From contig CAXXFD010000002.1 of assembly GCA_963662905.2 (NCBI GenBank), forward strand, positions 434,001 to 498,000: 64,000 nucleotides of DNA. The letters are read 5' to 3'. This document shows, one piece after another, positions 51,497-60,758 of the stretch. Numbering within the stretch: position 1 is the first letter of the stretch; every line of letters starts with the position of its first letter. The position numbers and the translations under genes are program-made. The notes beneath the pieces are model-generated. The model saw nothing but the letters and a program-made list of their open reading frames with translations. It had not been told where the DNA came from and ran no database searches. Origin of the DNA: G963662905 sp963662905 (GTDB lineage: Bacteria; Bacteroidota; Bacteroidia; Bacteroidales; WRLA01).

Positions 51497-53446
51497 CTAT
51501 TCTCCTATTTGAATATATAAGTCTGTGTTTACGGCAGTTGGTGGATCAACAATGATCTGGAACATACAGTCATTAAAATCGTCATCGCCGGTACCTACTT
51601 TCACATCTTCAATGGCCAGTACAATTGCATCACAGCTAACATCATAGAAAAGAAGTGTTTGCTGTGCCTGTGCAATATTCAGTATATCATTGGAATAATG
51701 TGTATAAGCTCCTTCCGACAATCCGCTTGGATAGGTACTGCTTTTGCCTGCCCAACCCCGTGCAACCAGGAAAGCGCCCACATTTGTGCCTGCAGGAAAA
51801 GTTCCAAGAAGTTTGATGGTAGTTCCGGCTGTTAAAGCTCCTCCTGCCCCCTGCTTGGATGAGTTTGGATAGATTAAGAGTTTGGTATCACGGATATCGT
51901 CAACCGTTTCAGGTGGAGAATCCGCGGGATAATGATATGTTCCCAGGGAGTTTTTCCAGCCGGCTCCTTCATCTATGAAAGTGACATAAACTGTGGCCGG
52001 TTCGAGCAATTCCAGTGTAGTATTTGGATTATCTAGATATTCGGGATGGAATGTAAAAACACTCTTAGACTCAGGAAGTGCTATAGCAAGGTCGCTCACT
52101 AGTGTTTCACAAAGATCATATGGATTGGGTTCAATACATTCGGGGATCCCATCATCATCATAATCACAAATAACTGTATAATCTCCCGGAGGGATACGCC
52201 TTAAAATTTGCAAACCTTCGCGTCCGTTAGCAATAAAGATCAGGTTTTCACCCACATCAATATAATTTGCCGATGCGCCGAAATTATGAGTTTCCAGAAC
52301 CTCCAGTTCCTGTTGCCCTTCCACCATCGCACAAAGGTAAAGCCCATCGGAACCATTGGCCACATATACATAATCATCATCGAGGCAAACGCCATTGGTA
52401 ACAGCAGCCTCGCCCATATTTTCAGGAGAAAGCGTATGCACCAGACTTCCATCGTTCAGGTCAAAAGCTTTTAGTCCGGCATAGCCCATAGCTACCCAGC
52501 AGATATTATTTTTCACATAAATGCCTGATTTTCCGGTGGCCGGTTGAATAGAGCCAATATCGTAAGTAGCCAGAAGTGAATGCGATTCGCCTACCTGGTA
52601 AACCAATAATTGGGCGTCGTCTCCGCTACGCAGCACCACATGTTTATCGCCAACATCATATCCGCTAACAGCAGCATATTTTGCATTTTCAAATTCATTG
52701 GTAAGCGTAGGTTCGAGTTGCATTGTTTCCTGATCAAATACAAAAACACCACCTTCGGTCCTGCCGGCTGTTGCATAAAGCCAATCAGCAGAACGAACCA
52801 CGCCATTCACAGAATTTCCGGGAGGTGTTTTATAACGTGTCATCATTGTTCCGGGCAAGATAACGTTATCTGTCAAATCAAGGTCGAAAACAGCACCGCC
52901 AACACCATAGTCAGTTGCACCTATCCAAAGGCGGCGTTGCGCGCCGGTGGTCTCAAAATCCAGAAACATGGTGTTAAAATCAGCCCTGTGGTTTTGTGCT
53001 GTACTGAGAATTGTAGGAAACAACGGGTTTTCCACATTAAAAACATCGATATGCCCTTCATAGAGGTCTTCGCTGATCGGGCTGCTGTTGGGTTCATTGT
53101 AGTGATAGCTGACATAGGCAAATTCGCCATTAAACTTCACATGAGTTGCGCTGAGCACGCGATCGCCAACAACCGGCGATTCAACTTCGGCCACATGCAT
53201 AAACAACGCTTCCGCGCCAACTACCCTGCTGTCTTTTTTCTTTTTTTGATAGCTTGTATCAAACAGGGGCTCATTGATATAATGAACACGCTTCTGGGTT
53301 TCAGAAAAGCCATCGGTATTCACAATCAATTCGACTTCATCGGTAGGGACAGGATCATTATTATCAGGATCATCTTTCTTGCAACCCCAAAAAACAAGAG
53401 CCGTACCTACCAATAGAACGGGAATAAAAAACCATAATTTTTTCAT
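51497..53446 (-). CDS. LVIVD-type beta-propeller lipoprotein with C-terminal DUF4114 domain
   Basis: 649 residues. Lipoprotein signal (MKKLWFFIPVLLVGTALVFW then GC, lipobox FWGC). Residues about 90-440 form propeller blades with LVIVD-like strands (YVYVANGSDGLYLC, LIFIANGREGLQIL). A DYDDDGIPECIEP linker leads to a DUF4114-like domain (TFIDEGAGWKNSLGTYHYP and TGDDDFNDCMFQIIV). The same DUF4114 fold occurs in the LruC lipoprotein at 10.5-12.6 kb. Cell-surface location is expected; the role is unknown. It has its own terminator. Confidence 0.85.
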   Translation of the reverse strand: MKKLWFFIPVLLVGTALVFWGCKKDDPDNNDPVPTDEVELIVNTDGFSETQKRVHYINEPLFDTSYQKKKKDSRVVGAEALFMHVAEVESPVVGDRVLSATHVKFNGEFAYVSYHYNEPNSSPISEDLYEGHIDVFNVENPLFPTILSTAQNHRADFNTMFLDFETTGAQRRLWIGATDYGVGGAVFDLDLTDNVILPGTMMTRYKTPPGNSVNGVVRSADWLYATAGRTEGGVFVFDQETMQLEPTLTNEFENAKYAAVSGYDVGDKHVVLRSGDDAQLLVYQVGESHSLLATYDIGSIQPATGKSGIYVKNNICWVAMGYAGLKAFDLNDGSLVHTLSPENMGEAAVTNGVCLDDDYVYVANGSDGLYLCAMVEGQQELEVLETHNFGASANYIDVGENLIFIANGREGLQILRRIPPGDYTVICDYDDDGIPECIEPNPYDLCETLVSDLAIALPESKSVFTFHPEYLDNPNTTLELLEPATVYVTFIDEGAGWKNSLGTYHYPADSPPETVDDIRDTKLLIYPNSSKQGAGGALTAGTTIKLLGTFPAGTNVGAFLVARGWAGKSSTYPSGLSEGAYTHYSNDILNIAQAQQTLLFYDVSCDAIVLAIEDVKVGTGDDDFNDCMFQIIVDPPTAVNTDLYIQIGE

Positions 53447-53634
53447 AATTCTACCTTTCTTTTTGCATCAAATATACAAAAATCTTCATATTAAATCCAG
53501 TGATAATGCATCAAATAAACCATCCGTTTGGTATGTGCTACATTATTTTGAGCAAATGTAAGTACAATATAGCAAATTGTTCCGGCTGCCGGCACTAAAA
53601 TTCTGTTAAAATGTCCTGCAGGCTGAGAATTCCC

Positions 53635-53642
53635 TACTTTTG
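53635..53642 (+). promoter_or_regulatory. -7 promoter box (TACTTTTG) deciding the nucleoid protein start
   Basis: TACTTTTG lies inside the longer in-frame reading from 53611 and 22 bp before ATG 53665, so the latter is the start. Confidence 0.55.
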
Positions 53643-53664
53643 TCAGCCAAAAATCAGAATTATT

Positions 53665-54705
53665 ATGGCACATTTTACAGCATCCGGAATAACAGGTCTG
53701 GCAGTTCATAAGGTTGGAAATAAATCCAATAGCGAGGGTTTGTTCATTGCGCAAAATTGCATCCGCCCCGATGAGGAAATAACCGAACTTTTGTCTGCAT
53801 ATTTTTTAAGCCCTTTTAAAACCGAAGAATATTTTAATTTATTTCATGAGAGCAATCTGGAACTGAATGAAATATACACCTATGCTTCTGCTATTTTTGA
53901 GGATCCGGAGCAGCTGCACGAACAATCTGTTCATATTGCACGCCACCTTTATGAAAGCAGCAATCATCCCAAAATCAAATCAGGCGAGCTTTATGTGGTG
54001 CATTTTCAGGATTGCATTCTTGATGGAGAAAGCCTGGATGCCATTGGGATTTTTAAATCGGAAAACAAAGACACATTCCTGAAAGTATTCCCGAAAGGCG
54101 ACAATATGGAAATTATACAGGATAAAGGTATAAATATCAATAAATTAGACAAAGGTTGCTTGATATTTAATACCGAAAAAGAGCAGGGCTATGTGCTGAT
54201 GGTCGTAGATCATTTAAACAAAAGCAGTGAAGCCCATTTCTGGATGGACGATTTTCTTCATGTGCGCCAGCGGCAGGACTCTTTCTACCAAACAGAAAAT
54301 ACGCTGAACCTTTGCCGCGATTTTGTACAGCAGGCATTGCCCGAAAAATTTGAAGTAAGCAAAGCCGATCAGGCAGATTTCCTGAATAAATCCGTTAAAT
54401 TTTTTAAGGAAAACGAAAACTTTGATTTGCAGGATTTCAGTAAAAAAGTATTTGAACAATCGGAAGTGATCGAAAGTTTCAATGCTTATAAAGAAGAGCA
54501 TGCCAATGAGCATGACATGGAAATTGACGACCAGTTTGAAATATCCAATTCAGCAGTAAAAAAGCAATCCCGCTTTTTCCGTTCGGTCATCAAGCTCGAT
54601 AAAAACTTTCATATTTATGTGCACGGCAACAAAGATATGATGGAACAGGGGCGTGATGAGGGTGGCAAAAAATATTACAAGCTGTTTTATGATGAGGAGA
54701 GCTAA
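53665..54705 (+). CDS. Nucleoid-associated protein, NdpA/YejK-like
   Basis: 346 residues from ATG 53665. The N-terminal LAVHKVGNKSNSEGLFIAQN and the FFRSVIKLDKNFHIYVHGNK segment near the C-terminus match the 37-kDa nucleoid-associated protein family as found in Bacteroidota. It is soluble and acidic overall. In E. coli the relative YejK binds the nucleoid; the role here is inferred. Monocistronic, preceded by a good -7 box. Confidence 0.85.
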   Translation: MAHFTASGITGLAVHKVGNKSNSEGLFIAQNCIRPDEEITELLSAYFLSPFKTEEYFNLFHESNLELNEIYTYASAIFEDPEQLHEQSVHIARHLYESSNHPKIKSGELYVVHFQDCILDGESLDAIGIFKSENKDTFLKVFPKGDNMEIIQDKGININKLDKGCLIFNTEKEQGYVLMVVDHLNKSSEAHFWMDDFLHVRQRQDSFYQTENTLNLCRDFVQQALPEKFEVSKADQADFLNKSVKFFKENENFDLQDFSKKVFEQSEVIESFNAYKEEHANEHDMEIDDQFEISNSAVKKQSRFFRSVIKLDKNFHIYVHGNKDMMEQGRDEGGKKYYKLFYDEES

Positions 54706-54763
54706 GGAAAAGAATCAAAGCTGAAAGCAGGCTTTAGCCGGATTATATTTTTTCAAGCCGACA

Positions 54764-55819
54764 TTAAAACGGCAGTAATGATGCAGCTTTTGTATTTTTA
54801 AACCCGGAGATGCGGACACCAAAGAAAAACCTTAGGTGGCCCAGTCCGTAATTAACAACAAGTTCCTCACGGGCAAAGGAATAAGATTCGTTCACAGCGT
54901 AAAAGCCCCAAAAATATTTCCTGCTGCTGTATCCGATTGCCAGACGTGAGCTTACACTGGCAAAAGGCGTATATTGGACTTTTGCATGGTCGTCGGGGAA
55001 CTTAAACCGTGTATGCCCAATGCCTAATCCGGGCTTCACCGAAATGGTAAAATAATAATTTTTAAAAATAACAAAGGTATGTATGTATCCTCCCTTAATC
55101 CCCAAATTAATAATATAGGCACTTCTGAAATTGTCTTCTGCCTTTAAAATTTCTTCACCTTTTACAGTTGGCAGTATCAGGGAGTCGGACTTAACAAAAA
55201 TATTTTCAAGGAATCCGCCAAGCATCCAGCTACCTGCGCTTTTCTTTTGCCGTTCGTTATTAGTAAAAACAGCCCTGGATGAGAACTTACTATAATTAAA
55301 AAGATAAAAAAAACTTCCACCAAGAGTGATGACTTTATGCCCGGGCATTTGGGGAAAAATTTTTGGCAATGATCCATAATCCACAAAAGCAGAAGGGTTT
55401 TCCAGGTATAAACCTTTATAAAGCTGAAAATGCCCATCAAAAATAAATTTGCGCCCGTATAAATTCATTTGGCCGTCCATCCTGCGCGTCTTGCCATATA
55501 TATCATCATCGTTATTGATAAACGGAAAGTTAAAACCAAAATTAATTCCCAGCCATTTGTAATTAAAACCAAAACCAACATTAAGATTCTGATTTGGAGA
55601 CAATTTTGCTTCTTCGCTGAGGTAGGCCGTATTTAAACTAAAATTGAAATCCTTCACAATTCCATATAAGCGAAGCACTAGCCAATCGTCATAGCTTTCG
55701 ATGTAAGTACTGTCAAAAGGCGATGGTTTTGAAATACTGATTCCCGACTCCTGCGCAAACAAATTTTGCATACAAAAAACGAGAATACTGGCAAATATGG
55801 ACTTAACAGATAACTTCAT
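54764..55819 (-). CDS. DUF4421 family outer-membrane protein
   Basis: 351 residues from ATG 55819, which starts a signal peptide (MKLSVKSIFASILVFCMQNL, then FAQ). Alternating hydrophobic/aromatic strands (NVGFGFNYKWLGINFGFNFP, FFFGVRISGFK at the end) indicate a beta-barrel, and the FDSTYIESYDDWLVLRLYG opening is that of DUF4421. Function unknown. It begins 2 bp after the stop of ung, so the pair is likely cotranscribed. Confidence 0.8.
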   Translation of the reverse strand: MKLSVKSIFASILVFCMQNLFAQESGISISKPSPFDSTYIESYDDWLVLRLYGIVKDFNFSLNTAYLSEEAKLSPNQNLNVGFGFNYKWLGINFGFNFPFINNDDDIYGKTRRMDGQMNLYGRKFIFDGHFQLYKGLYLENPSAFVDYGSLPKIFPQMPGHKVITLGGSFFYLFNYSKFSSRAVFTNNERQKKSAGSWMLGGFLENIFVKSDSLILPTVKGEEILKAEDNFRSAYIINLGIKGGYIHTFVIFKNYYFTISVKPGLGIGHTRFKFPDDHAKVQYTPFASVSSRLAIGYSSRKYFWGFYAVNESYSFAREELVVNYGLGHLRFFFGVRISGFKNTKAASLLPF

Positions 55820-55821
55820 GA

Positions 55822-56547
55822 TCAATCTTTCAAACACCATTCTACAGTTTTCCTGTTTTTTTGTTTCAAATAATTATTGGCCCGGGAAAAATGCCGGCAA
55901 CCAAAAAAGCCACGGTAGGCTGATAAAGGAGAAGGATGCACTGCTTTTAGGATCAGGTGCTTATTTTCATCAATAAGCTCAGCTTTTTGCTGGGCGGGAT
56001 TTCCCCAAAGGAGAAACACAAGATTGCTACAGGAATCGCTGAGCATTTTAATGGTCGCATCAGTAAACAACTCCCAGCCTTTATTGCGGTGCGAGCCGGC
56101 TTTGGATTCCTCTACTGTAAGCACCGTATTTAAAAGCAATACACCTTCTTTTGCCCATTTTTCAAGATTTCCTGATTCCGGAATAGGGCAGCCCACATCA
56201 GGACTCAATTCTTTAAAAATATTGCGCAATGAGGGTGGAAATTTGACACCATCAGGCACAGAAAATGCCAGGCCATGCGCCTGCCCCGGCCCATGATAAG
56301 GGTCCTGACCCAGAAGCACTACTTTCGTATTTTCTATATTATTAAAGCGAAATGCACAAAATACATCAGAAACCGCTGGAAATATTTTAAGCTGATTTTT
56401 AAGGCACTCAATTTCAAACGAAAGAAGATTTAAAAAATACTCTTTTTCGCTTTCTTCCTCTAAAAATGCACGCCAATTGGTATCAATATTTTGAAAATAC
56501 AGTTTTATTAAGTCTTTTGGTTGATAAGATTCTGTTAAATTGTTCAT
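55822..56547 (-). CDS. ung: Uracil-DNA glycosylase, family 1
   Basis: 241 residues. Motif A VVLLGQDPYHGPGQAHGLAF contains the catalytic aspartate and the DNA-reading loop; motif B AVHPSPLSAYRGFFGCRHFS (HPSPLS) inserts into the minor groove; LLLNTVLTVEESKAGSHRNK lies between them. It removes uracil from DNA to start base-excision repair. Length and motifs are normal. Confidence 0.97.
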   Translation of the reverse strand: MNNLTESYQPKDLIKLYFQNIDTNWRAFLEEESEKEYFLNLLSFEIECLKNQLKIFPAVSDVFCAFRFNNIENTKVVLLGQDPYHGPGQAHGLAFSVPDGVKFPPSLRNIFKELSPDVGCPIPESGNLEKWAKEGVLLLNTVLTVEESKAGSHRNKGWELFTDATIKMLSDSCSNLVFLLWGNPAQQKAELIDENKHLILKAVHPSPLSAYRGFFGCRHFSRANNYLKQKNRKTVEWCLKD

Positions 56548-56577
56548 AACTGGTAGTTTTTTTAAGCAATTCCATCT

Positions 56578-56585
56578 TATTTTTG
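56578..56585 (+). promoter_or_regulatory. -7 promoter box for the small lipoprotein gene
   Basis: TATTTTTG, 36 bp before ATG 56622, divergent from ung. Confidence 0.5.
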
Positions 56586-56621
56586 TAGCAATGATATTTA
56601 TCCTAAAATTTGGGTGAAATT

Positions 56622-56750
56622 ATGAAAAAAATAGCGATTATATTATTAGGGATCTTCATCACAGGAATGGTGTTGTCGGGATGTAAATCAAACGAGCGTT
56701 GCGCTGCCTACGATGAAGCAAAAAAATTCCAAAAGGAAAGCAGGCGTTAG
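56622..56750 (+). CDS. 42-residue lipoprotein
   Basis: Begins MKKIAIILLGIFITGMVLSG and the lipobox LSGC puts the lipidated cysteine at residue 21, leaving a mature part of 22 residues (CKSNERCAAYDEAKKFQKES plus RR). A good -7 box precedes it. A second cysteine could form a disulfide. Small lipoproteins of this kind are common in Bacteroidota; no function is known. Confidence 0.8.
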   Translation: MKKIAIILLGIFITGMVLSGCKSNERCAAYDEAKKFQKESRR

Positions 56751-56819
56751 TGACTTTGGAAAAAACAAAGCCGTTAGCTATCGAAAATTAATTAATTTTA
56801 CAGCCATTAATTGATTTAA

Positions 56820-57617
56820 ATGGCTGTAAAATCTATTAGAAACATTGATTTTTGCTACCGGAAATTATGTGGGCTTTTATTAGTCGGCTTAATGTTTTTT
56901 GCATGCAATAAGCCAGTAAAAGCTCAGAATATCCTCAGGGAAGACACTACAGCCATCACAGCCCGAAAACTCTACCAGCGTTCCTATGGCGCCATGTTGC
57001 ATAGTGGAGGTTTTGGGATTCAATACCGAAGATTTTTCCGAAAAACCTATTACACACGTCTGGGCTGGGAAGTTATGGGGGCTGAGATGAAACCTGCCAA
57101 ACAGCTTCGTGTTGTCAATCCCTATTACGGTGATTCCAAAAGCTTTGTTTATGGCAAGTTAAATACCGTACTTATAGCCCGCCTGGGTGTTGGTTATCAA
57201 AAAATAATTACGCGGAAACCTTATTTTGGAGGCGTTGAGCTCAGTGTTTATTATACAGGTGGTTTTTCATTAGGACTTGCCAAGCCCATTTATCTTTACA
57301 TACTGAATTTCAATGATGACAATACGGATTACCAGCTAATAAGCGAAGCCTACGATCCGGAAAAGCATTTTGCAGACAATATTTATGGCCGTGCGCCTTT
57401 TCTCGATGGCATCGAACACACCAGTTTCCACCCCGGAGGCTATCTCCATCTTGGGCTCAACTTTGAATTTGCCAACCAAAAAGAAAAACCAAAATCAATA
57501 GAAGTTGGCGGAATACTGGACCTTTATCCGGTGGCTATCCCGCTTATGGCATATGAAGATCCAAATCACTACTTTTTAAGTATTTATATTGCTTTTTATT
57601 TTGGAAAACGGTTTTAG
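56820..57617 (+). CDS. Probable outer-membrane beta-barrel protein
   Basis: 265 residues. Hydrophobic signal region (LCGLLLVGLMFFACNKPVKA; the cysteine could be lipidated). The mature part alternates strands (GFGIQYRRFFRKTYYTRLGW, VGGILDLYPVAIPL) and ends with an aromatic strand (IYIAFYFGKRF), as expected for a barrel. Bacteroidota homologues are unnamed. It lies 69 bp after the small lipoprotein gene on the same strand. Confidence 0.72.
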   Translation: MAVKSIRNIDFCYRKLCGLLLVGLMFFACNKPVKAQNILREDTTAITARKLYQRSYGAMLHSGGFGIQYRRFFRKTYYTRLGWEVMGAEMKPAKQLRVVNPYYGDSKSFVYGKLNTVLIARLGVGYQKIITRKPYFGGVELSVYYTGGFSLGLAKPIYLYILNFNDDNTDYQLISEAYDPEKHFADNIYGRAPFLDGIEHTSFHPGGYLHLGLNFEFANQKEKPKSIEVGGILDLYPVAIPLMAYEDPNHYFLSIYIAFYFGKRF

Positions 57618-58245
57618 CACACATGATTTATAAACCCATTTATAAGGTACACATTTCGTATTTATTCTATGAGCAAAATAATTGAAATTTATTTGTCTGT
57701 CAGGCGAAACAGTTTTTCCGAAACGGGGAACATATGCGATTTGCGTTTTAAGCTGTCCTTTCCTGGCTCTAATGTATATTGTTGATATACAGACTCTGGT
57801 AGCTGACGGTGCTGAATTAGGCAAGGCTTACAGCCTTTGATATATTTTATAAAACGGGTTCTGCAGGTACTTTCATGGGCAATCATCATTTTTGAAAAGG
57901 GCCATTTTGAAATAATTTATTGCAATGAAATCGTGCTCCAACTGATTCCTCCCTCCTCATAGCTATCGGAGCAAAGCCTTAATCACTTCGCTTGGCTTTG
58001 TTCCAGTCTGAATATGTCCGAAATGCCACGCAAACTTATTTTCACGAAATTCCGTTTTGCACCATAAAACGCTCGCTTCTCCCTGTTTGAAAATATATTG
58101 AAGCCCCGAAAATTTATACGAAATCTACGCCCTGAAGGGACAGTATTTTTCAACCCCAGGCGTCGTTTGGGGCTTGATGTCAAATAGGTCACAGGCGCTT
58201 GAAAGGGCAATTTAAAGTCACAGGTTCTTCAACCGGGAAGCAAAT
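57618..58245. other. Gene-free stretch before the 42-bp repeat
   Basis: About 630 bp without a convincing gene on either strand. I see no clear regulatory element or RNA in it. Confidence 0.35.
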
Positions 58246-58497
58246 CTTTTATGCAGGACTTCAAATGGCTTGTGCAACATCCAAACTCCTTTATGCAGGT
58301 CTTCAAACGGCTTGTGCAACATCCAAACTCTTTTATGCAGGACTTCAAATGGTTTATGCAGCACCCCAAATCTTTTATGCAGGACTTCAAACGGCTTGTG
58401 CAGCACCTGAACTCATTTATGCAGGACTTCAAATGGCTTGTGCAGCACCTGAACTCATTTATGGAGGACTTCAAACGGCTTGTGCAACAGATGAACC
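58246..58497. repeat. Tandem repeat, six units of 42 bp
   Basis: Six 42-bp units, each CTTTTATGCAGGACTTCAAA followed by a TGGCTTGTGCAACATCCAAACT-type half (first 20: TGGCTTGTGCAACATCCAAA). As 42 is divisible by 3, several frames on both strands stay open; one plus-strand frame would repeat MQDFKRLVQHPNSF. None has a promoter or signal, so it is annotated as repeat DNA. Confidence 0.92.
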
Positions 58498-58603
58498 CTT
58501 TTATGCTTTAAATGCAAAGGAAGTTGCGGTATGCAAACAATGAATTCGCCATTTCAAAATCTAATTAGTGCTTGTCCATAATGTCTCCCGAAGCTTCGGG
58601 ATT

Positions 58604-58666
58604 ATTTCTTTTGCTGGAAACAGTCATCCCGTACAGACGGGACTCCTCGTTTCCAGCAAAAGAAAT
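58604..58666. repeat. Nested hairpin with 18-bp perfect arms
   Basis: ATTTCTTTTGCTGGAAAC (58604-58621) and GTTTCCAGCAAAAGAAAT (58649-58666) are exact inverse repeats; the 27-nt loop holds a second stem TCCCGT acag ACGGGA. A CCCGAAGCTTCGGG palindrome lies at 58588-58601. Confidence 0.92.
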
Positions 58667-58716
58667 GCCTCGACCTCGAACATTCTGAATCAAGCACAGT
58701 ACTTTATAGACGAACT

Positions 58717-60087
58717 CTAATTGACCGGGCTCACAATCATTTTATGATATTCAGTAGAAAGCCCCTGTCCTACTGCCCGATACAAATAAACTCCGGATTT
58801 CAATTTATTATTTGCTTCATCGCAGGCATTCCAGTAAACTTTGCTTTGGCCGGTAATCGGAACAGAACAGACTATCCTGCCGCAGAGATCAAAAATCTGG
58901 ATATGGGATGCTTTGGAAGCAATTTTTGAACTGATATAAAAGCAGGTTTGATTTGAGAAAGGATTGGGCGCAGCATGGATTCCGGGATCGGTTCCTTTTT
59001 GAGGACCGTCCAACGCAGTCACCAGCCCATCCGATTTTATTTTTGCCAAACGCGGCGGATGACTGCCTTCCAGTGTCAGAAATGCCAGATTTCCGTCATT
59101 GCAGCGCACTATTCCGGCAGGAATTCCTTCGGGCTCGGGATGATAAACCCACAGGCTGTCGCCACGGGCATCAAGGTTTAAAATAAAATTCTGCACGCCG
59201 ATAATCCCCGGGATTTCCATAGACCCAAATATGGCCGCTCCATCAGCTTCCGTCCTGCAAGCGCTTGCTGCCAGCACATAAACCAATCCTTCAGGATATT
59301 CCTTTTGCCAAACAATATTTCCCCTTAAATCCGTCTCTGCCAACACAATCTGCTCCGACGGGCTGGTATTGAACAAGATTTGCAAATTGCCTTGAGGGCT
59401 TTTCAGCATACCCACCGCTTTTTCATAAAATCCTGTTTCCAGCCTCTTCGACCACCATTTTTGCCCATCAGCATATGTTTTATACAAAAGCGTGCCTTCG
59501 TCTGTACTCATCAAAAAATAATAATCTTGCCCCGAATAAAGCAGAGCGGATACGCAAGCCAGCATATCCCCCTCAGTATGTTCACGAATCCACAGCAAAT
59601 CGCCTGTTTTGCTCAGCTTTCCGATAAAAACCGAACAGGCCGGATCGCAATCGTTCACCACAAAAACAAAGGACCGGCTTTCCTCCTCCCAATACATCTG
59701 CACATTTCTCAGGTAACGGCTTTCGATTTCAATACGCTTTTCCCATTGCAGCTCATTATCTCCGCTGAATTTATAAAACAGCAAAACCTGATCGCCGGTC
59801 ACAGCCAGCAAAGAGCCACTATCCGGCACAGCCAGAATTTGCGTATAGCGGATAGTTTCCGTGAACTTCAAATCATGGCGCCAAAACACATTTCCCATAG
59901 AATCGGCACGCAGCAATTCAACAACAGTGGTATCCTGCTCAAAACCATAACCGCACAAAATAAATTCATTATCAGGCGTATAAGCAAAATTATTAATAGA
60001 AGCATCCTTATAAAACTTTTGCCAGATTTCCTGAGCGGAAATATTCAGGCTTAAAATTGCCAATAAGAGCAGTATAAAGTTTTTCAT
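58717..60087 (-). CDS. Secreted propeller-like protein with T9SS sorting tail
   Basis: 456 residues. Signal peptide (MKNFILLLLAILSLNISAQE). Residues 20-360 contain repeated strands with a W at the end (GNVFWRHDLKF, NELQWEKRIE, GDLLWIREHTEG, QKWWSKRLE, GNIVWQKEYPEG, DSLWVYHPEPEG), a seven-bladed-propeller pattern. The C-terminus AAPNPFSNQTCFYISSKIA and GVYLYRAVGQGLSTEYHKMI is a T9SS type A sorting domain. It should be exported across the outer membrane. Ligand unknown. Confidence 0.85.
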   Translation of the reverse strand: MKNFILLLLAILSLNISAQEIWQKFYKDASINNFAYTPDNEFILCGYGFEQDTTVVELLRADSMGNVFWRHDLKFTETIRYTQILAVPDSGSLLAVTGDQVLLFYKFSGDNELQWEKRIEIESRYLRNVQMYWEEESRSFVFVVNDCDPACSVFIGKLSKTGDLLWIREHTEGDMLACVSALLYSGQDYYFLMSTDEGTLLYKTYADGQKWWSKRLETGFYEKAVGMLKSPQGNLQILFNTSPSEQIVLAETDLRGNIVWQKEYPEGLVYVLAASACRTEADGAAIFGSMEIPGIIGVQNFILNLDARGDSLWVYHPEPEGIPAGIVRCNDGNLAFLTLEGSHPPRLAKIKSDGLVTALDGPQKGTDPGIHAAPNPFSNQTCFYISSKIASKASHIQIFDLCGRIVCSVPITGQSKVYWNACDEANNKLKSGVYLYRAVGQGLSTEYHKMIVSPVN

Positions 60088-60149
60088 TGCGTTTTGATGT
60101 TGGGTGACAGTATAATCTTAGCAAATGTACAAATTAACAAATACCAAAA

Positions 60150-60175
60150 CGCCCTGATTGCAATAGATCAGGGCG
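60150..60175 (-). terminator. Terminator-like hairpin after the barrel protein gene
   Basis: CGCCCTGAT / ATCAGGGCG, 9-bp perfect stem with an 8-nt loop, followed on the minus strand by TTTTGGT. Weak T-run. Confidence 0.6.
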
Positions 60176-60201
60176 GTTCGTTCATATTTAAAAATGTGAT
60201 G

Positions 60202-60753
60202 CTAGAAATAAATTGTAGCACAAAGGCGGCTGGCGGTGTTAATGTTTATTCCGCCTGGATTACCATAGCGGTTGGAATCATCAGCCGATTTGACAAAATT
60301 CAATTGGGCTTCAACACCAACACTAAATTTGTCGGCCAGAAAATATTCCAAGCCCAGGAAAGCATTTGCACCAAAATCAATATAACTTTCATTTTCCTGT
60401 TTTACTCCCATATAGGTAGTTTCTGCCGGATCTGTCATAATTACCTGAGCCCCGATTCCTGTATAAGGGAGCAGGTTTACATTCATGCGCAAATAGTAAC
60501 GCATAGCAGCACCAAAACCGATTTCAGTAGATGCATTCTCTACATACTTAAATGAAAATGCAGGAACCACTGCCACACTGCTCCCTGCAATTATCGGAAG
60601 TGCAATTCCGTATTGTCCTCCCTGAAAGCTGGCCATTAAACCAATTCCAGGTCTTTTTAAATCATTCTGTTGTTTGTTTGATTCCTGAGCAAAGGTAGTC
60701 TGGTGTAAAACGAAAACCAGACAAATCATCGAAATAAAAATACGTACATTCAT
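60202..60753 (-). CDS. Outer-membrane beta-barrel protein
   Basis: 183 residues. Signal peptide (MNVRIFISMICLVFVLHQTT, then FAQ). Strands such as IEIGFGAAMRYYLRMNVNLL-type alternation (seen as IGFGAAMRYYLRMNVNLLPY) and the final aromatic ITASRLCATIYF-like strand (NTASRLCATIYF) indicate an 8-strand porin-like barrel (OmpA/OMP_b-brl fold). It follows the lipoprotein gene by 5 bp in one operon and has a terminator-like hairpin behind it. Confidence 0.78.
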   Translation of the reverse strand: MNVRIFISMICLVFVLHQTTFAQESNKQQNDLKRPGIGLMASFQGGQYGIALPIIAGSSVAVVPAFSFKYVENASTEIGFGAAMRYYLRMNVNLLPYTGIGAQVIMTDPAETTYMGVKQENESYIDFGANAFLGLEYFLADKFSVGVEAQLNFVKSADDSNRYGNPGGININTASRLCATIYF

Positions 60754-60758
60754 TTTTT

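Noticed and set aside
58199..58543. 114-codon frame over the 42-bp repeats
   Set aside because: Frames on both strands are equally open because the unit is a multiple of three; no evidence favours this one.
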